Shown here: positions 47,001 to 59,155 of the stretch, piece after piece
Numbering within the stretch: position 1 is the first letter of the stretch
Layout of the letters: each line of letters opens with the position of its first letter
Assembly: GCA_005656395.1 (NCBI GenBank)
Contig: SRSI01000079.1
Span: 806,001-870,000, forward strand
Direction of reading: 5' to 3'
DNA from: Strongyloides papillosus
Lineage: Eukaryota; Nematoda; Chromadorea; Rhabditida; Strongyloididae
Length of the DNA stretch: 64,000 nucleotides
Made by a program: the position numbers and the translations under genes
Notes under the pieces: generated by a model
The model's input: the letters and a program-made list of their open reading frames with translations, nothing else
Databases searched by the model: none
What the model was told of the DNA's origin: nothing

Positions 47001-48507
47001 TGGTACTGCTATTCATGGTCTTATTGAGAATCGTAATGGAAAGACAGAGGAGATGATTATCAATGAAATTAAGAGAATGGTTAATTGTGGTGTTAACATT
47101 AACGAGATTAATGATAAAGATGAGACTGTTCTCACTATATCCGTAAGGAAAGAGATGACTAAAGTTGTTGAGGCTCTCCTACGTCTTGGAGCTGATCCAA
47201 CATTATCAGATGACCAAGAAATGACACCACTCCATCATGCAGCAATGGCAACAAACATCGCAATCGGTACATTATTATGTCAATCCTCAAAAGTTGATAT
47301 TGAATCAATAGATTTCCTTGGGAGGACACCATTGAAATGTTGTGTATTCTCTGATACTGATGAATCACTAGACTTTGCTAAACTCCTTTTTTCAATGCAT
47401 TGCGATCCAAATAATTCTGGAAAGAAGTCTGGTGTCCTGTTAGATGGAAAGACACCTCTTCATATTGCTGCCGAGACAAATAATACGGAGATTATTGAAT
47501 ATCTTATCGATCATGGAGCCAATAAAGATGCCGGTGATGTTTACGATCAAACACCATTGTTCATAGCTGCTAAAGAGGGTAATCTTGCTGCAGTTAAATG
47601 TTTGCTTAATAGAGGTGCTAGTAAAGAGATAACTGATCAACAGGATAAGACACCAAAAGACATTGCTATGCAGAAGCATTTTGAAAAGATTGTCAAAGTT
47701 CTTGAGGTTCACGTACCAATGGAGGTTAAGAAATCATCTGAATCAGGATACACAAAAGCTGCATGTGGGAGGAAGAAAAGAAAATACCCTGGTAGTGTTA
47801 GTAATAATGCTCCAACAAATGGAGGAACAATTGTAAATAGTAATAGTGGTAATGTTAAAAATACGTTGTCGCCTTTGACTCCACCAATTTCTGATGGTTC
47901 AAGTTACTCGAAAACACCATCTCCATCACATCCACCATGTAATAAGAAAGCTTCTATGAGTTATATGCATATGTATCCACCGTTACCACAACCAAATTCC
48001 GGTCCTTCTATTCTTAGTAGTCCTTTGAGTGACAATCAGTATAATGGTGGTGGCCTACCGATGGGTAATTTCATCCAAGAACCACAACAATCACAACAAC
48101 AAATGCAGAATATGGGTGGATTGAATCATGGTCAACTTCCATCAGGACACCAAGGATCAGGAAGGCAACAGATTCAGCAACACACACAAATGAGTGGAGG
48201 ACATTGTGGTGCCCAGCAACAACAGGAACAACATTATGTAGATGTCTATGAACAACAATACCACCAACAACAGCAAATGTCCCATCACCACCATTCGCTA
48301 TCACATCAACAACCACAGCAGCACCAACAAATGGTTCAGAATTACTATCAAGGAGGTCTAGATAGCCACTATCAACAACCCCTCCTCCAGCAACAGCATC
48401 ATCACCAGCCTTCACCTCCGGTTAATCATCATATACCTCCAGTTAATCATTATTACCATCAACCAGAGAATCACTACTACGCAGGTGGTTATTATCACCA
48501 ACATTAA
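44009..48507 (+). CDS. glp-1: Notch receptor, LIN-12/GLP-1 type (1261 aa, 3 exons)
   Basis: Single-pass receptor for DSL ligands; after cleavage its intracellular part enters the nucleus and acts with LAG-1/CSL. Exons are 44009-44186, 44852-45054 and 45103-48507; introns are 665 and 48 bp, phases 1 and 0. Order of parts: signal peptide (~1-23); ten EGF-like repeats (~28-420), the fourth short of cysteines; three Lin12-Notch repeats (~436-547), the third lacking some cysteines; heterodimerisation domain; membrane segment (~692-714, FWVILLPVVCISALVFSIIG); RAM tryptophan (VWRPLN, ~728); ankyrin repeats (~771-991); a basic GRKKRK nuclear signal; and a Pro-, Gln- and His-rich tail of ~170 residues. 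Length and EGF number are closer to C. elegans GLP-1 (1295 aa, ten) than LIN-12 (1429 aa, thirteen), but the two arose by duplication in that lineage, so the symbol is provisional. Confidence 0.97.
44187..44851 (+). other. First intron of Notch (665 bp)
   Basis: Much longer than other introns in the window apart from the rhomboid intron. GTAAGT donor and TTTTTTTTAG acceptor. No gene or RNA seen inside. Enhancers could lie here. Confidence 0.85.
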
Positions 48508-51500
48508 TGGTAGAAGACAAATCTAGTTCAGAATATTATTTGTTATTTTTTAATTAATTATAATTAATGTAAATTTTTGTAAATAAATTGCCTTGAATAA
48601 TAGTATTTGATTTCTTAATAAACTTATCTACAAATGGTTTTTGTTGTTTTTTTTTGGTTAAAGTTATCATTGTTATCTTTTTTTTGAGATGAAATAGAAT
48701 ATGGAGGAGATGAAGATAAATTGAAGAAGGAGAAGATTCTTTCAAAAGTAATTGGAGAAGAACTATAAATATAAAGCATGTAAATGTTTTAGAAAGGTCA
48801 TTTTAGGTATAAATAAAATTTGATGTGATAAATAACTTTTCATCAGGAAATATGTAATTAAAATACACATGTGAAAAAAATTTTCGTGTGAAAAATCTTT
48901 AGAGAATATTTATATGGGATTTTTATTGAAAATATTTTTCATTTATTATGTGGTTGTGTTGAAAATTAGTAGTTAGTTGATGATGTGTGTTTTAGTAAAC
49001 TTAATTTTTACTTTATATTTTTAATTATGATATTTTGGTGGTTTTGATAATTGTTATTTTTAGATAAAAAATAAGCTAACTTTGGTTTTGAAATGCTAGG
49101 TCAAGAATTATTGTTTTGAATTTTTGCTATTCAGGATTGTTCTCTCTTTTTTCTTTATCATTTAATTGATGTAGGTATATTATATACATAAAAATAATAG
49201 TAAAAAGCCATAGGTAGGGGAATAATACATAAGGTACGGATAAATATTTAAAAAGGAATCTTTTTCTAGAATCTTTGAACTCCACACTCTCCATCACCAA
49301 TAATTTTTTATTCATATCATTATTTTATTCCTCCTCTCTATACTCACCATGCAAAATAGTTTACTTTATCATCTCCTTTACATAAAATATTTCATTTACA
49401 TCATATCTTTTTTCCTGATAATTACTTTTTTTTAATATGTGATAAAAAATAATAATTTGCCTCCCTTTATAATGTATACTTATATTTGTATGCTCCTTCA
49501 AACAAATTAAAGTAATTTTTTGGGAAAAAAAGAAAGATAAGAGATAAACTATTATATTTTTAATAAAAAATAAAGCTATAGTTAATATTAAGGGGCTTTA
49601 TAAATTAATCACTCCTTACATACATATTAACTATTCCTTTATTTTGTTTTTGTATATTATTTATTTATTTTTTCCTTACTATCACTAAAAATAGATGTAG
49701 TTGTATATTAGAAGTTTTATTTTTTCTAATTTTTAAGTTTGTTCTTGTCTTTTAAATTTCTATTTATAGTCGAATGTGTATGAAGATCTTGAGAACATTT
49801 TACTTTTTTTGTCAGTTTATAAGTTTAAAATATAGATAAAGTTTAGTATGGGGAAGTGTGAATAATTTTGATGGGAATATTTTTAATATTACCAAACTCT
49901 ACCATAAATATCTCTTTAAAATTTTCATTCTACCACAAGATTGGGATATTTTATTCTCCTTTATGTAATTGGTTAAATTTCTCCTAAATTATTGTGTATG
50001 TAATGATTATGTTTATAATATAGATATTATATAGTTAATGTATTTAATTTTATCACGACTAATAAGTTAGATACATCTTTATGGTGCCAATGTAATGATT
50101 ATGAGAGTTATTAAAAGGGTAATTGAATCTCACAAATCACTCTCTAAAACATACATTTATTATCTAATTATTCTGACATCTTAAGATTTATAAATTAAAA
50201 CTTGTTTTGATTAAAAATATAAACTCTACTATCATGAACTTTACATTTTTTAAACATTCTATTAACAATTCATAAACTATTGTTTAAAGTAAAACACATT
50301 AATAATATTTTTATATACAGTTACATGAAAGTTAAATAAAAATATAATATTTCCTTTTCTTCTCACCTATCAATATCAATTAAATATTTATTTATTTTTC
50401 TATCATTTTACCTGTACCATAAACAATTTATTAGCCTTTTTTTATCAACATCATTAGCATTTATTTACCATAAACTTAAAATCATTTTTAGAAGTATTTA
50501 TAGAATGGGGGATGGAGTCAGGATGGCACTAGATCTTGAATAAATTATTTCTTAACTTTATTAACACCACCCAAAGAATGCATATTTATCATTTTAGCAT
50601 TTTAAGAATATAAAATAATATATTTATCATTTAATATGTGTTCAAGATTTATCCTCAATAGTATTCCCCTCCAAATGTTTTTTTGTTTATTTTTTTCGTA
50701 ACAAATTTGTTTCATTAATCAAAAGTAAACCAATCTCTTTAACTATATATAAAAATAAATTAAATTTTTATTTTTGTTATCCTTTTACATAATATATCAA
50801 AAAACTTTATATAGATTTCTTTTAATTTCATATGTTTGTCTCTACCAACTTAATAAAACTTCATATAGATGTATATCCACATACATTTTGGGGGTATATT
50901 AAAAAAAGATTCATACCAAATATGTAGTGCTCCCATCTCCTGTATATGTTCTTTCTTTGACCACCAATTCAAGAATGAAAAAATAATCCCTTGATACTAT
51001 CAATTAAAAGGGTCAGCCGCCCCTCCTGTGTTTTCAATTTTGTGTTAATAAATTTTATACAATATAAATAGAGAGATATGCCATCTTTTGATATATGAAT
51101 ATATAAAACTTTTACAATAACACATACTTTAATTTTCCATCCACAATATTGTGTGTGTTTCATGAAAATTAGGGTAGGAGGAAAAATTCATTTGAAAATA
51201 TACAATCTATATACATCTAAATGTAGTAAATATAAATTTTCAACTGGTTAGAAGAAACAATTTGACAAATTTATTATTGTCTTATATATAAATATATATC
51301 AATTTTAGGCTCTTTATATTAAAGAAAAAAGATACCAAAAAGTTATTGTTTTCCTCTTTGATTCAAGTATCATCTATTAACAGACAGATATATTAATATT
51401 AATATATATCAAGAGACAACAATCTCCATAAATAATAATTGGAGGAGAAGGAACAAAAATATGTATAAATATTGTTTATTTTTAAATGATAAAGGAAAGT

Positions 51501-51714
51501 CAAAAATATTTTAACATATTACTCTTATATTATTAAACATCTGAAGGAATTTTTTTATAATATTTATTGGAGAACACAACTTTTGCCAAATATTTTGGAT
51601 AAATTTTTTATCCCCCTCTCTTTTATCTTTTTTTTCTTAAAAGATTATCATTTAATTATAACGTGTCTATTGGAAGGAAGTCAAGAGTAAGAGGAAACAA
51701 CAACAATACTTTAC
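48508..51714. other. 3' flank of Notch and AT-rich desert
   Basis: An AATAAA at 48582-48587 is the likely Notch polyadenylation signal. The rest, about 3.1 kb, has no supported gene. Confidence 0.5.
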
Positions 51715-52654
51715 ATGATGTATAGTTTGTTTTTAATAATTATGAAAAGGAAATCTCTATGTCTACCAAGAATTTTTTCTATTAATTTATTTCTATTTAT
51801 GGGTTTATTAGGTGCTCCAGCTGATGGTAAAGATCCCTGCTTAATGAGATGTAAAGATACTTATGTAAGTGGGAAAATTTCTTTTTAATCCCCTCTACTA
51901 ACTCTATAATTAAAATTTAAACCTTTTTTGGTGCTTTAAGATGAATGCAATGCAACATCTGATGTCATCAGATAGTTCTTCATGGACAGTTGATTTGGTG
52001 ACACCCCTACAGTCCTTATTATCATCAAAAACCAACATATACCAAAGGATCCAGAGCTCCTGCAGCAATCACCAGACATTCATTAAATGTCTAGGTACAT
52101 GTAGGCAAACTAAAGCAACCCAAAGTCTCCTACTTGGCCAGGAGAGTTGGAATACCATATGTTACTCCTTTGAGAACGAAAAAGATTTCAAGAGACAAAT
52201 AATTCCATGTTGGAGTAAGTACGGTGATCAGATATCTTCACAATGCCATATCCATGCTTTAATGGTCCAAAATAGTATTATAGATCTCATGCAACATGGT
52301 TTTAGGAACTTTCATGATGATTTGAGTGATTTGTGTAGGTCAACGACGATTTATGATAAATGTTATATTTGGCAGACTGATAGATTTTGCGGTGAGAAGG
52401 GGTGGAATTTTTTGCTGAAACTTAGTCAGAAGTCTTCCGCGATTCTTGTTAAGATGATCAATTCTACGGGGTTGTTGGAGAAACTTCCAGATGAGTGTGA
52501 ACAGTGGATGAGACCTAATGAGTACGCTCATTGGCATATTGAGAGGTTAAGGAGTTTTAGGCAAATGAGAAATCCATCTTCAACACCTTTTCCATCACTT
52601 TTCTTATTTATATTAGTAATAATTATGTATATTTGCCGTTTGTTTTCATATTGA
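51715..52654 (+). CDS. Secreted or surface CPG4-domain-like protein (about 278-287 aa, 2 exons)
   Basis: Exon 1 is 51715-51864 and exon 2 is 51941-52654, joined in phase 0 over a 76-bp intron (GTAAGT...TTTAAG). Start may be 51715, 51718 or, more likely, the ATG at 51742, which begins a good signal peptide (KRKSLCLPRI, then a hydrophobic stretch). The mature part has a regular cysteine pattern: DPCLMRCKDTY, IQSSCSNH, FIKCLGTCRQT, ICYSF, PCWSKYG, SQCHIH, LCRSTTIYDKC, DRFCGEKGW and DECEQW. This matches, from memory, nematode proteins with the chondroitin proteoglycan 4 domain. The C-terminus is a hydrophobic stretch (FPSLFLFILVIIMYICRLF) after a Ser/Thr/Pro segment, which suggests a GPI or membrane anchor. 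Biological role unknown. Confidence 0.82.
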
Positions 52655-52712
52655 TAAATAAATATTTTTTACCATATACTTTTTCCATTTCTTTTTAATC
52701 AAATTAATAATT

Positions 52713-52786
52713 TTTTGCCACCAAGTAACCTTACTCCAAGACTGTCTTTGAATAGCTCTTGAGAGGAAAAGTTACTTGGTAAAAGG
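52713..52786. ncRNA. Candidate microRNA-like hairpin
   Basis: ACCAAGTAAC (52720-52729) pairs perfectly with GTTACTTGGT (52771-52780). The stem continues inward as CTTACTC.CAAGA against TCTTGAGAGGAAAA with one small bulge and G:U pairs, giving about 21 pairs and a loop of ~15 bases. It lies alone, 60 bp after the CPG4-like stop. Size and shape fit a microRNA precursor on either strand; no known family was recognised. Confidence 0.42.
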
Positions 52787-53070
52787 TATTATTCTTCCAA
52801 CACTATCCCAATGTAATTTTTAGTTGACATCTTTAAATTTTCCCTATTTTCAACCATTGAATCTATGAAGATTATCATTCAAAATTCATAGTAATCTGTT
52901 TTTATTATTTTTATTTTATCAAAATATATTTTTCTAAACTATTTTTTTGTCTTATACACTTAATTTCTACCCATTAAATTTTATCATTTAAAAATAATAA
53001 TAAATCTTTATATTTATTCGAAAATATTTTTAATTTCTCAGCAAATTGTTATCATAACATTTTTCTCAAC
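52787..53070. other. Promoter region of rpl-2
   Basis: About 280 bp of AT-rich DNA leading to the ribosomal protein gene. No specific motif identified. Confidence 0.4.
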
Positions 53071-53076
53071 TTCCAG
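53071..53076 (+). promoter_or_regulatory. Likely trans-splice acceptor of rpl-2
   Basis: TTCCAG after a pyrimidine-rich run, 14 bases before the ATG. Ribosomal protein mRNAs of nematodes usually carry a spliced leader. Confidence 0.5.
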
Positions 53077-53090
53077 GGTAAAAATAAGAT

Positions 53091-53917
53091 ATGGGACGTC
53101 GTATTCGTGCTCAGCGTAAGGGACGCGGAAGTGTCTTCACTTCTCATAACAAACACCGTAAAGGAGCAGCCAAACTTCGTGCATTGGATTACTCAGAACG
53201 TGAAGGATACATCAAGGGAGTTGTTAAAGACATCATCCATGACCCAGGTCGTGGTGCTCCATTAGCCGTTGTCCATTTCCGTAACCCATACAAATTCGAA
53301 ACCAAGAAGGAATTGATGATTTGTTCAGAGGGTATGTATACTGGACAATATGTTTATTGCGGAAGAAAAGCCCAATTGACTGTTGGTAATGTTTTACCAG
53401 TCGGACAACTTCCAGAAGGTACAGCCATCTGTAATTTAGAAGAAAAGACCGGAGATCGTGGTCGTCTTGCTAGAACCTCTGGTGGGTATGCCGTTGTTGT
53501 GGCTCACAATCCAGAAACTAACAAAACTCGTGTTCGTTTACCATCAGGACTTAAGAAAGTTGTTCCATCCGCTAACCGTGCTATGATCGGTAAGTTATTG
53601 GTAAAAAGGATAGTATAAATTAAAATTTTTAAGGAATCGTTGCCGGTGGTGGTCGTGTTGACAAACCAATGCTTAAAGCTGGACGTTCTTATCATAAATA
53701 CAAGGCTAAGAGAAACTCATGGCCAAAGGTACGTGGTGTTGCTATGAATCCAGTAGAACATCCCCATGGTGGTGGTAACCATCAACACATTGGTCACCCA
53801 TCAACAGTCAAAAGGCAAACATCAGCTGGTCGTAAGGTTGGTCTTATTGCTGCTAGACGTACAGGAAGAATTCGCGGAGGTAAACCAGAAAAGAGATCCA
53901 AGGATGAAATCGCTTAA
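53091..53917 (+). CDS. rpl-2: 60S ribosomal protein uL2 (L8; 260 aa, 2 exons)
   Basis: Core protein of the large cytosolic ribosomal subunit near the peptidyl-transferase centre. Exon 1 is 53091-53589 and exon 2 is 53634-53917, joined in phase 1 over a 44-bp intron (GTAAGT...TTTAAG). Starts [16 protein letters not shown], contains the conserved [22 protein letters not shown] and LPSGLKK segments, and in exon 2 [12 protein letters not shown], which includes the histidine region that contacts rRNA. The 260-residue length equals that of the C. elegans protein. Codon use is strongly biased and GC content is high for this window, as expected of an abundant protein. Confidence 0.99.
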
Positions 53918-53960
53918 GATGTTTTTACTCTCTCCTACCTTTTTTGTTATGTTGATGATG

Positions 53961-53966
53961 AATAAA
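53961..53966 (+). terminator. Polyadenylation signal of rpl-2
   Basis: AATAAA 43 bases after the rpl-2 stop codon. Confidence 0.7.
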
Positions 53967-54716
53967 GTTAATGTTATAACTACTATTTTAAAAAAATATT
54001 TTTGTTGGAGTTTATATAAAAGTTATTACAAAATATCTTTTTTTTTATTTATCATTTAATATCATTCGTAAATTTTAATGCACCTTATTACGTCATTTGG
54101 TTTTTTTATGATGTTTTGTTTTAAAGTAAACTTGACAGGAGCGTGGAAGAAATTTATAATTATTTTAAAGTGATAGTTAGAAATATTATTTGTGATTGTC
54201 ACTTTAAGATGAAGACTACGTAATTATTTTAGTTAATGTAATTGTTTAGTATTTTTTTGGAGGAAAATATTGGGATAAAAAGTTTATATTCTTTTAAAGT
54301 TGTAACATTTTTTTATACATTTTATCTTGATTCTCGGAAGCAATTTACATCACCGTCATATAACTATAGTATATTGCTTTTTCTCCATCGTTTTAAATAA
54401 TTTATTTTAAAGATACCAGGAAGGAAATTTCTTTTTTAAAAACTTAAAGAAACACCAAAAGGTTAACAAACATCTTTTACCATAAAGCACCCTCTTAATA
54501 TCATAATTTAACTTGTTATGATAAAAAGCATAAATAAAACTTTATTTATTATATTTTTAACAACAAAAATGTCCATTTTTTTCTTTTTTAACATTAAGTT
54601 TTTTTTAAACAATATATAATAATAATAATAATAAAAAGTTATGAGAAAGAATATTTGAAGTAAGCATACATATATATTTAAAAGAATAGACATAATCAAA
54701 GAAAATATGTGTATTG
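53967..54716. other. Spacer between convergent genes
   Basis: No gene supported. Contains an ATAATAATA microsatellite near 54615-54633. Confidence 0.5.
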
Positions 54717-55031
54717 TTAGGAGGAACGTAATGAATTGACTTTAACTGTACTAGAGACAACATTCGTTATACGTTCATCAATGAAAGCAATTTCTGGAGA
54801 TTCAATATTTGAAGTATATGATACAGATGTCAATAGGGGTTCGTTTGTATTTGTTTTAATATGTTTCGTTAGGACACCACTCTCACTGCTGGTGGATTCT
54901 TTGCGTCTCGCCTTACAACATGTTTTTGCTCCACAATAACAAAAAAATGCTAGAAATATAGCGATTGCTGCTGATAGGAAGGTAAAACCAATTAATAGTT
55001 GATTTAATTCATGAAATTGAAATGATGCCAT
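54717..55031 (-). CDS. Small single-pass membrane protein (104 aa)
   Basis: Single exon of 104 codons from ATG, GC-richer than its flanks. One membrane segment spans residues ~12-33 (LLIGFTFLSAAIAIFLAFF), followed by Cys-rich basic CYCGAKTCCKARRK, typical of a palmitoylated cytosolic edge, then a Ser/Thr-rich tail with EPLLTSVSY. The N-terminus is short, so topology is probably N-out. GTTTATAG about 18 bases before the ATG could be a trans-splice acceptor. I do not recognise a family. Coding composition and the membrane segment with adjacent Cys/Arg/Lys support a real gene. Confidence 0.6.
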   Translation of the reverse strand: MASFQFHELNQLLIGFTFLSAAIAIFLAFFCYCGAKTCCKARRKESTSSESGVLTKHIKTNTNEPLLTSVSYTSNIESPEIAFIDERITNVVSSTVKVNSLRSS

Positions 55032-58000
55032 TTCAATGATATTTTAAACCTATAAACAAAGGGAGAAAATTAATTTTATTAGTTACAACTTTATTTTTAT
55101 ATTTTTAATTTATAAAAGGGTGATAAAAAAAACATGTATAAGATGGGAAAAAGTTAAGTATCAAATTGAAAAAGAATAATACTATGAGAGGAAATAAGAA
55201 TGGAGAAGATAAAAGAATTATATATATACAATTTTCAATTGATAAACTTTATATATCACGAACAAAATAGAAAAAAAGGAAAAATCATTGATGCTTGAGA
55301 TATGTATGTTTCTATATATCATTAGGATGTTTTCAATAATCATATAACATAATATATCTAGACATATAATAATAATAAAAAAATTACTTATCATTCTCAT
55401 ATATCACATCAAAGAGATAATATAAAAATATATAAATAATCAGAGGGAGGAAAAACTCAAGGCACATTCATAAAGTATAAAATATCAAAATATAAACCTC
55501 CAATTGTAAGTGCGACATTTGATTATATGATATTTAATATATATTTATATTTATATATGTATATAAATATGTATAAATGCCAATAAGCACAAAGTATAAT
55601 ATTTTTCTACTAATGAAGTATCACACTATCATCATCTTCTAAAATATACTTATCATTTTGTTTAGTATCACAAAGTTTCTCTCTCTTAATAATAATATTA
55701 TAAACGAGAAAATATTAGTTATATAACAAGACATTATTATTATTTTTCCTCCTAACTGAACACTATCTCTCTCTCATCTTTAATAATAATATTTAATCCA
55801 TCTCAACCTATATATGTTAGACTTAAAAATTTAAATATTTTCATTTTTTGCCTACAAAAATTTTTCCTATATCTTTTTTTTTGTATTTCTTGTAATATAA
55901 TAAGAAAATTAAAAATTGTTTTTGTTATTTTGTTTGGTAAAAAATGAATACCGACAGATAGGAGAAATTACATGAAAATTAATATTATTAGAGGAGAATT
56001 AGAAATATTTTTTAATGGAAGGATTCTAATTATTTTTTTCATACATAAAAATATATCTACATTACATTTCTAATTCATTAGAATGTCTAAATATAGTGTA
56101 CCTTTTAAATATGTAATGGTATATTTTAAAATGGAGTGGAGGATAAGAAATATATATAAAATATTTTAATTTTCTATTTTTTCCTTCTTCTTTTTTTCTT
56201 ACTAGTGGTAGTACTTATTCTTGTAAAAATATACAGGTGATATTTATATATAATATATAAATTATATATATGTGTGATTTAGATACATTAATATATAATG
56301 AATGTAAAAATATATTTAATATTTTAACGAAAAGAAGAAAAGCTGTCGTCTATTTAGCAGTGGATTTCCATCATTTTTTAACTATCAATTCTCCCCCTCT
56401 CCAAGAATATGTGTACTTCTCCTCTTCCTTCTCCTTCTCTATATTTTGTGTTCTTGAAACTGAAAGTATTTTACGAAGAAACTATATTATAGGCAACTAT
56501 TTTTTTCCTCCCCCCTCAACAACGCTCCTCATTAACAATATATTGTGGGGAGGCGAAAAAAAAATTCAACATATATATAATTTTAAACTTAATATAATCA
56601 AATATCTTTTGTATATATTTTTTTATCACCATAAAGGTTAATCTAAATAAACTTATGGTAAATCAAATATTAAAAGTTATAAATAAATACAAAAAGCTTA
56701 TATAAATGTGTATGTGTTTTGGTGCCTATTAAATGACGATAAAAAATGATTATCTTCTTATATATTTTTTTATCTTCCTCTTCAATCTATTAGTAAAATT
56801 AAAAAAAAATAGATAAAGAATATAATACAAAACTTTATTATATATTTATGGATATTTTAAGACTTCACCACAAAAATGCAGAAAACTTATATTATTTTAT
56901 TTTGGTAAATATTAAAAAACATTTAAAATAATAATAGATAGAGCTAAAAAATATTTGAGAGACAGAAATGATATTATATGTTGTACATTAAATCTTCTCT
57001 TGTTATATAACTTTTAACATATATAATCCTATACCGATAGATCATAGATATAGTATTTTATCAATTGTTAGTGAAAATTAAGTTCAATCTTAGGAATAAA
57101 AAAAGAAAAGACAATAATGTAAGAAGAGATACACTTCTTATCATATTAATGAAATGTGATATTTATTAAAAGTAGAATTTTGACAAATTATACAAAATTT
57201 TTATTTATTATACAAGTTACACAACAAAATCTAAGATTAGATGATGAGAAGCAAGAAAAAAAGTATTGTGATAAATGGAGAAAAATCATCTCTTCTAAAA
57301 TATATATGTTATATACAATAAATATTTAAACATTCTTATCAATTTCTTCTTTTTCCTTTATATCTCCAAACTTACAAATCTAATATAATAATTAACTAAA
57401 CAAAAAGATAAATAAATAACTACTAACATCCACAATGCACATAAATGTCTTCTTGTATCATCTTTTTATTTTTTTTATTTTTTATAAGATAAAATAAATA
57501 ATCAAACACGATATAAATATATGTATATTTAATATAACTTTTAAAACTTTTTCCTCCACCATCAACTACCCTTTTATATATTTATTTTTTTTTGCTATCT
57601 CTTTCAACCACATTATTTTTATGTGATTAATTTTCGAGGATTGACAAAATAAATTTTTTAACTTAATATATAACAATATTAAAAATGTATATATATTTTA
57701 ATCTTATTTATTAATCCGCACTAATACTCCTTGGTTTCTCTTATTTATTATTTATATATAGATTTATACACATTTATATTACGGATAATTTTTTTGTCTC
57801 TAAAAATAATTGAGGAAATTTTTACTATCCGCATGGTATTTTGTTTCACAAAACATTCCACATTAAGATGGAAATTAATCTTCCTGTTACAAACTTTTAG
57901 TTTTCCCTTAATATCATACAAAGTCATATCAAATCTTTATTTTAATATAATATTTAATGGGTTTTCTTTATTATCTTTACCAAAGTGTGATGTGTAATAT

Positions 58001-59155
58001 TAACGAAACTTTCATAAAAATATCTACATAACAATAAAAATATAAATCTTAAGATAATGGTACAAAAAAAAGGATATAAGGAAAGGGAGAAAAAATATTT
58101 ATTTTTATCACCATGCTTTCACTTTTTCTTAGTTGCCAGAAAAAAAGTAGATAAAGATTGGGAATTTAATTTAAGAAACTAACGATATTTAACTTTTTTC
58201 TTCATCCTCCCTATTTTCTTAATTTATAAAGCAGTATTTTAATAATATTTTTCCAAAAAAAATTAATAGGCTTTTTTATCTTTTTAATCATATTATAGTT
58301 CCTATTTTTAGATTTCGTGTTCTTAAAACTTTTTTAATAACGACAAAACATTATTTATGTACTTTTAGGGGACAACATATCTTTAATCGTTTCCTTAACA
58401 ACTTATTTTCTCGTGTAATATTAGTAAAAATGTAGTTATAAAAATATTAATAATTCTCCTCAACAACCACCTTCATGTCATATAATTATTCTTCAACAAC
58501 ACAGTTATCACATCTCTCCACCCCCTTTCTCTCTCTCCATCCTGATTAAACATCAATCTTCCATAGAATTCTTAATCTTTATCTCTTTTAAGCAACAAAT
58601 TGGTAAATCGTCTACTATTCTTTTGTCCCGAAACAAAGTTATACCCTAAATACTTTTAATAACACATTCCGTAGTTCAATAATCACATTCAACATAGCTC
58701 TACACCCTCCAGTGATTAAACAATGGCATTTTAATTTTTTTTTAATTGAAGAACGTTCCTGTGCATTCGTTAGATAATTATTTTTATTACCATTTATTAT
58801 TCTATTGATCATTTACCTAATGATTTTATATATTTTTACCAACTATCTTGATCTTATTGTCATTTGTTTTTTAATCTTTAACCTATCTTCCAGATATACA
58901 ATTATTCCTCCATTTCCTCTTGGTAGAGTAAAAAAAATACATAAAAAATAATCCACTACCTATATTTTTAACTACAGCATTTTTTTAGTCCTCGGAGGTT
59001 TTTGCAAATAAAAAGGAAAGGAAGTAATAAGTAAAAGTTCCATTTCTGTAAAAATTACACACTTCTTCCGTTATCCTTTCTCCCTCCTCCTTCCTCTTCT
59101 TCTTTCACTTCTTATTTATTATATGCTTAAGTTCTCTTAGTATATTAAAAGAGGT
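55032..59155. other. Long AT-rich gene desert
   Basis: About 4.1 kb. A 123-codon frame at 56270-56641 overlaps a slightly GC-richer patch with a poly-T/poly-A hairpin (about 56499-56564), but its composition and lack of splice or family support make it doubtful. An 88-codon frame at 57731-57997 is also doubtful. Nothing else seen. Confidence 0.5.

Noticed and set aside
56270..56641. 123-codon + strand open frame with a poly-T/poly-A hairpin inside (about 56499-56564)
   Set aside because: Composition follows the AT-rich background, no splice, signal or family support. The hairpin depends on a T-run and A-run plus one CCTCCCC/GGGGAGG match.
57731..57997. 88-codon + strand frame
   Set aside because: Same AT-driven composition; no supporting features.
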